Assembly (NCBI GenBank): GCA_012719815.1
Contig: JAAXZP010000033.1
Location: forward strand, 1 to 5,336
DNA length: 5,336 bases
Origin: Christensenellaceae bacterium
GTDB taxonomy: Bacteria; Bacillota; Clostridia; Christensenellales; SZUA-584
Direction of reading: 5' to 3'
Below are positions 5,306-5,336 of the stretch, in pieces. How positions within the stretch are numbered: position 1 is the first letter of the stretch; each line of letters opens with the position of its first letter. The translations under genes were made by a program, and so were the position numbers. Below the pieces are notes generated by a model. The model was not told the DNA's origin. It made no database searches and saw only the letters and a program-made list of their open reading frames with translations.

Positions 5306-5336
5306 TCATTCCTTGACAAAGCGCTGGTTGGCTCCC
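5306..5336 (-). CDS. Possible 3' end of an upstream minus-strand gene
   Basis: On the minus strand the window edge can be read as GANQRFVKE followed by TGA (5306-5308). Such an ending is plausible for a protein, and the frame is open to the edge, but nine codons cannot prove a gene or name it. The roughly 95 bp between this stop and the membrane-protein start hold no clear terminator. Confidence 0.22.
   Translation of the reverse strand, partial: GANQRFVKE

Noticed and set aside
5248..5310. A 20-codon minus-strand ORF (MSRIKK...) whose ATG overlaps the TGA at 5306-5308
   Set aside because: It is very short, its ribosome site is too close to the ATG, and it has no recognisable features.
1..5336. 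Transfer RNA, ribosomal RNA, CRISPR array, transposase, riboswitch of a known class
   Set aside because: No cloverleaf, rRNA signature, repeated unit with spacers, transposase motif or familiar riboswitch core was recognised on either strand.

Overview
The window looks like chromosomal DNA of an anaerobic, moderate-GC Firmicute, probably a Clostridia-type bacterium. Support comes from strong AGGAGG-like ribosome sites before most genes, short rho-independent terminators, extended -10 promoters, a dicluster ferredoxin, and an ArsR/ACR3 metalloid module with Clostridia-like sequences. No rRNA, tRNA, transposase or CRISPR array was seen. The species cannot be named from the sequence alone.

Left part (1-3045): the 3' part of a membrane-anchored diguanylate cyclase (GGEEF active site, intact RxxD I-site) runs off the left edge and is followed by a probable terminator. 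Next comes an extended -10 promoter and a medium-chain alcohol/polyol dehydrogenase without a structural-zinc cysteine cluster. It converges, with only 8 bp between stop codons, on a minus-strand sugar-phosphate isomerase/epimerase-like TIM-barrel protein. Together these two suggest sugar or polyol catabolism, but the substrate is not visible.

Middle (3046-4217): a divergent, AT-rich control region with two inverted repeats and opposed promoters leads rightward into a small operon. It contains an ArsR repressor with a CxC metal site and extra C-terminal cysteines, a short ORF that is clearly the N-terminus of an ACR3 arsenite permease but stops at 95 residues with an unrelated hydrophobic tail, and a two-cluster ferredoxin that strongly resembles HgcB, the partner of the mercury-methylating corrinoid protein HgcA. 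No HgcA corrinoid domain is present. A good terminator closes the operon. The simplest reading is an arsR-acr3-(hgcA)-hgcB type locus that has lost most of acr3, and possibly hgcA, by deletion. This is the most interesting part of the window.

Right part (4218-5336): gene-poor DNA with a compact hairpin, a 50-residue ORF behind a good ribosome site, one solitary sequence resembling a type I-E CRISPR repeat, and a small ORF apparently broken by a 7-bp near-duplication. This stretch looks like decayed accessory DNA. It ends in a minus-strand, single-pass membrane protein of unknown function with its own terminator, and possibly the last codons of another minus-strand gene at the right edge.
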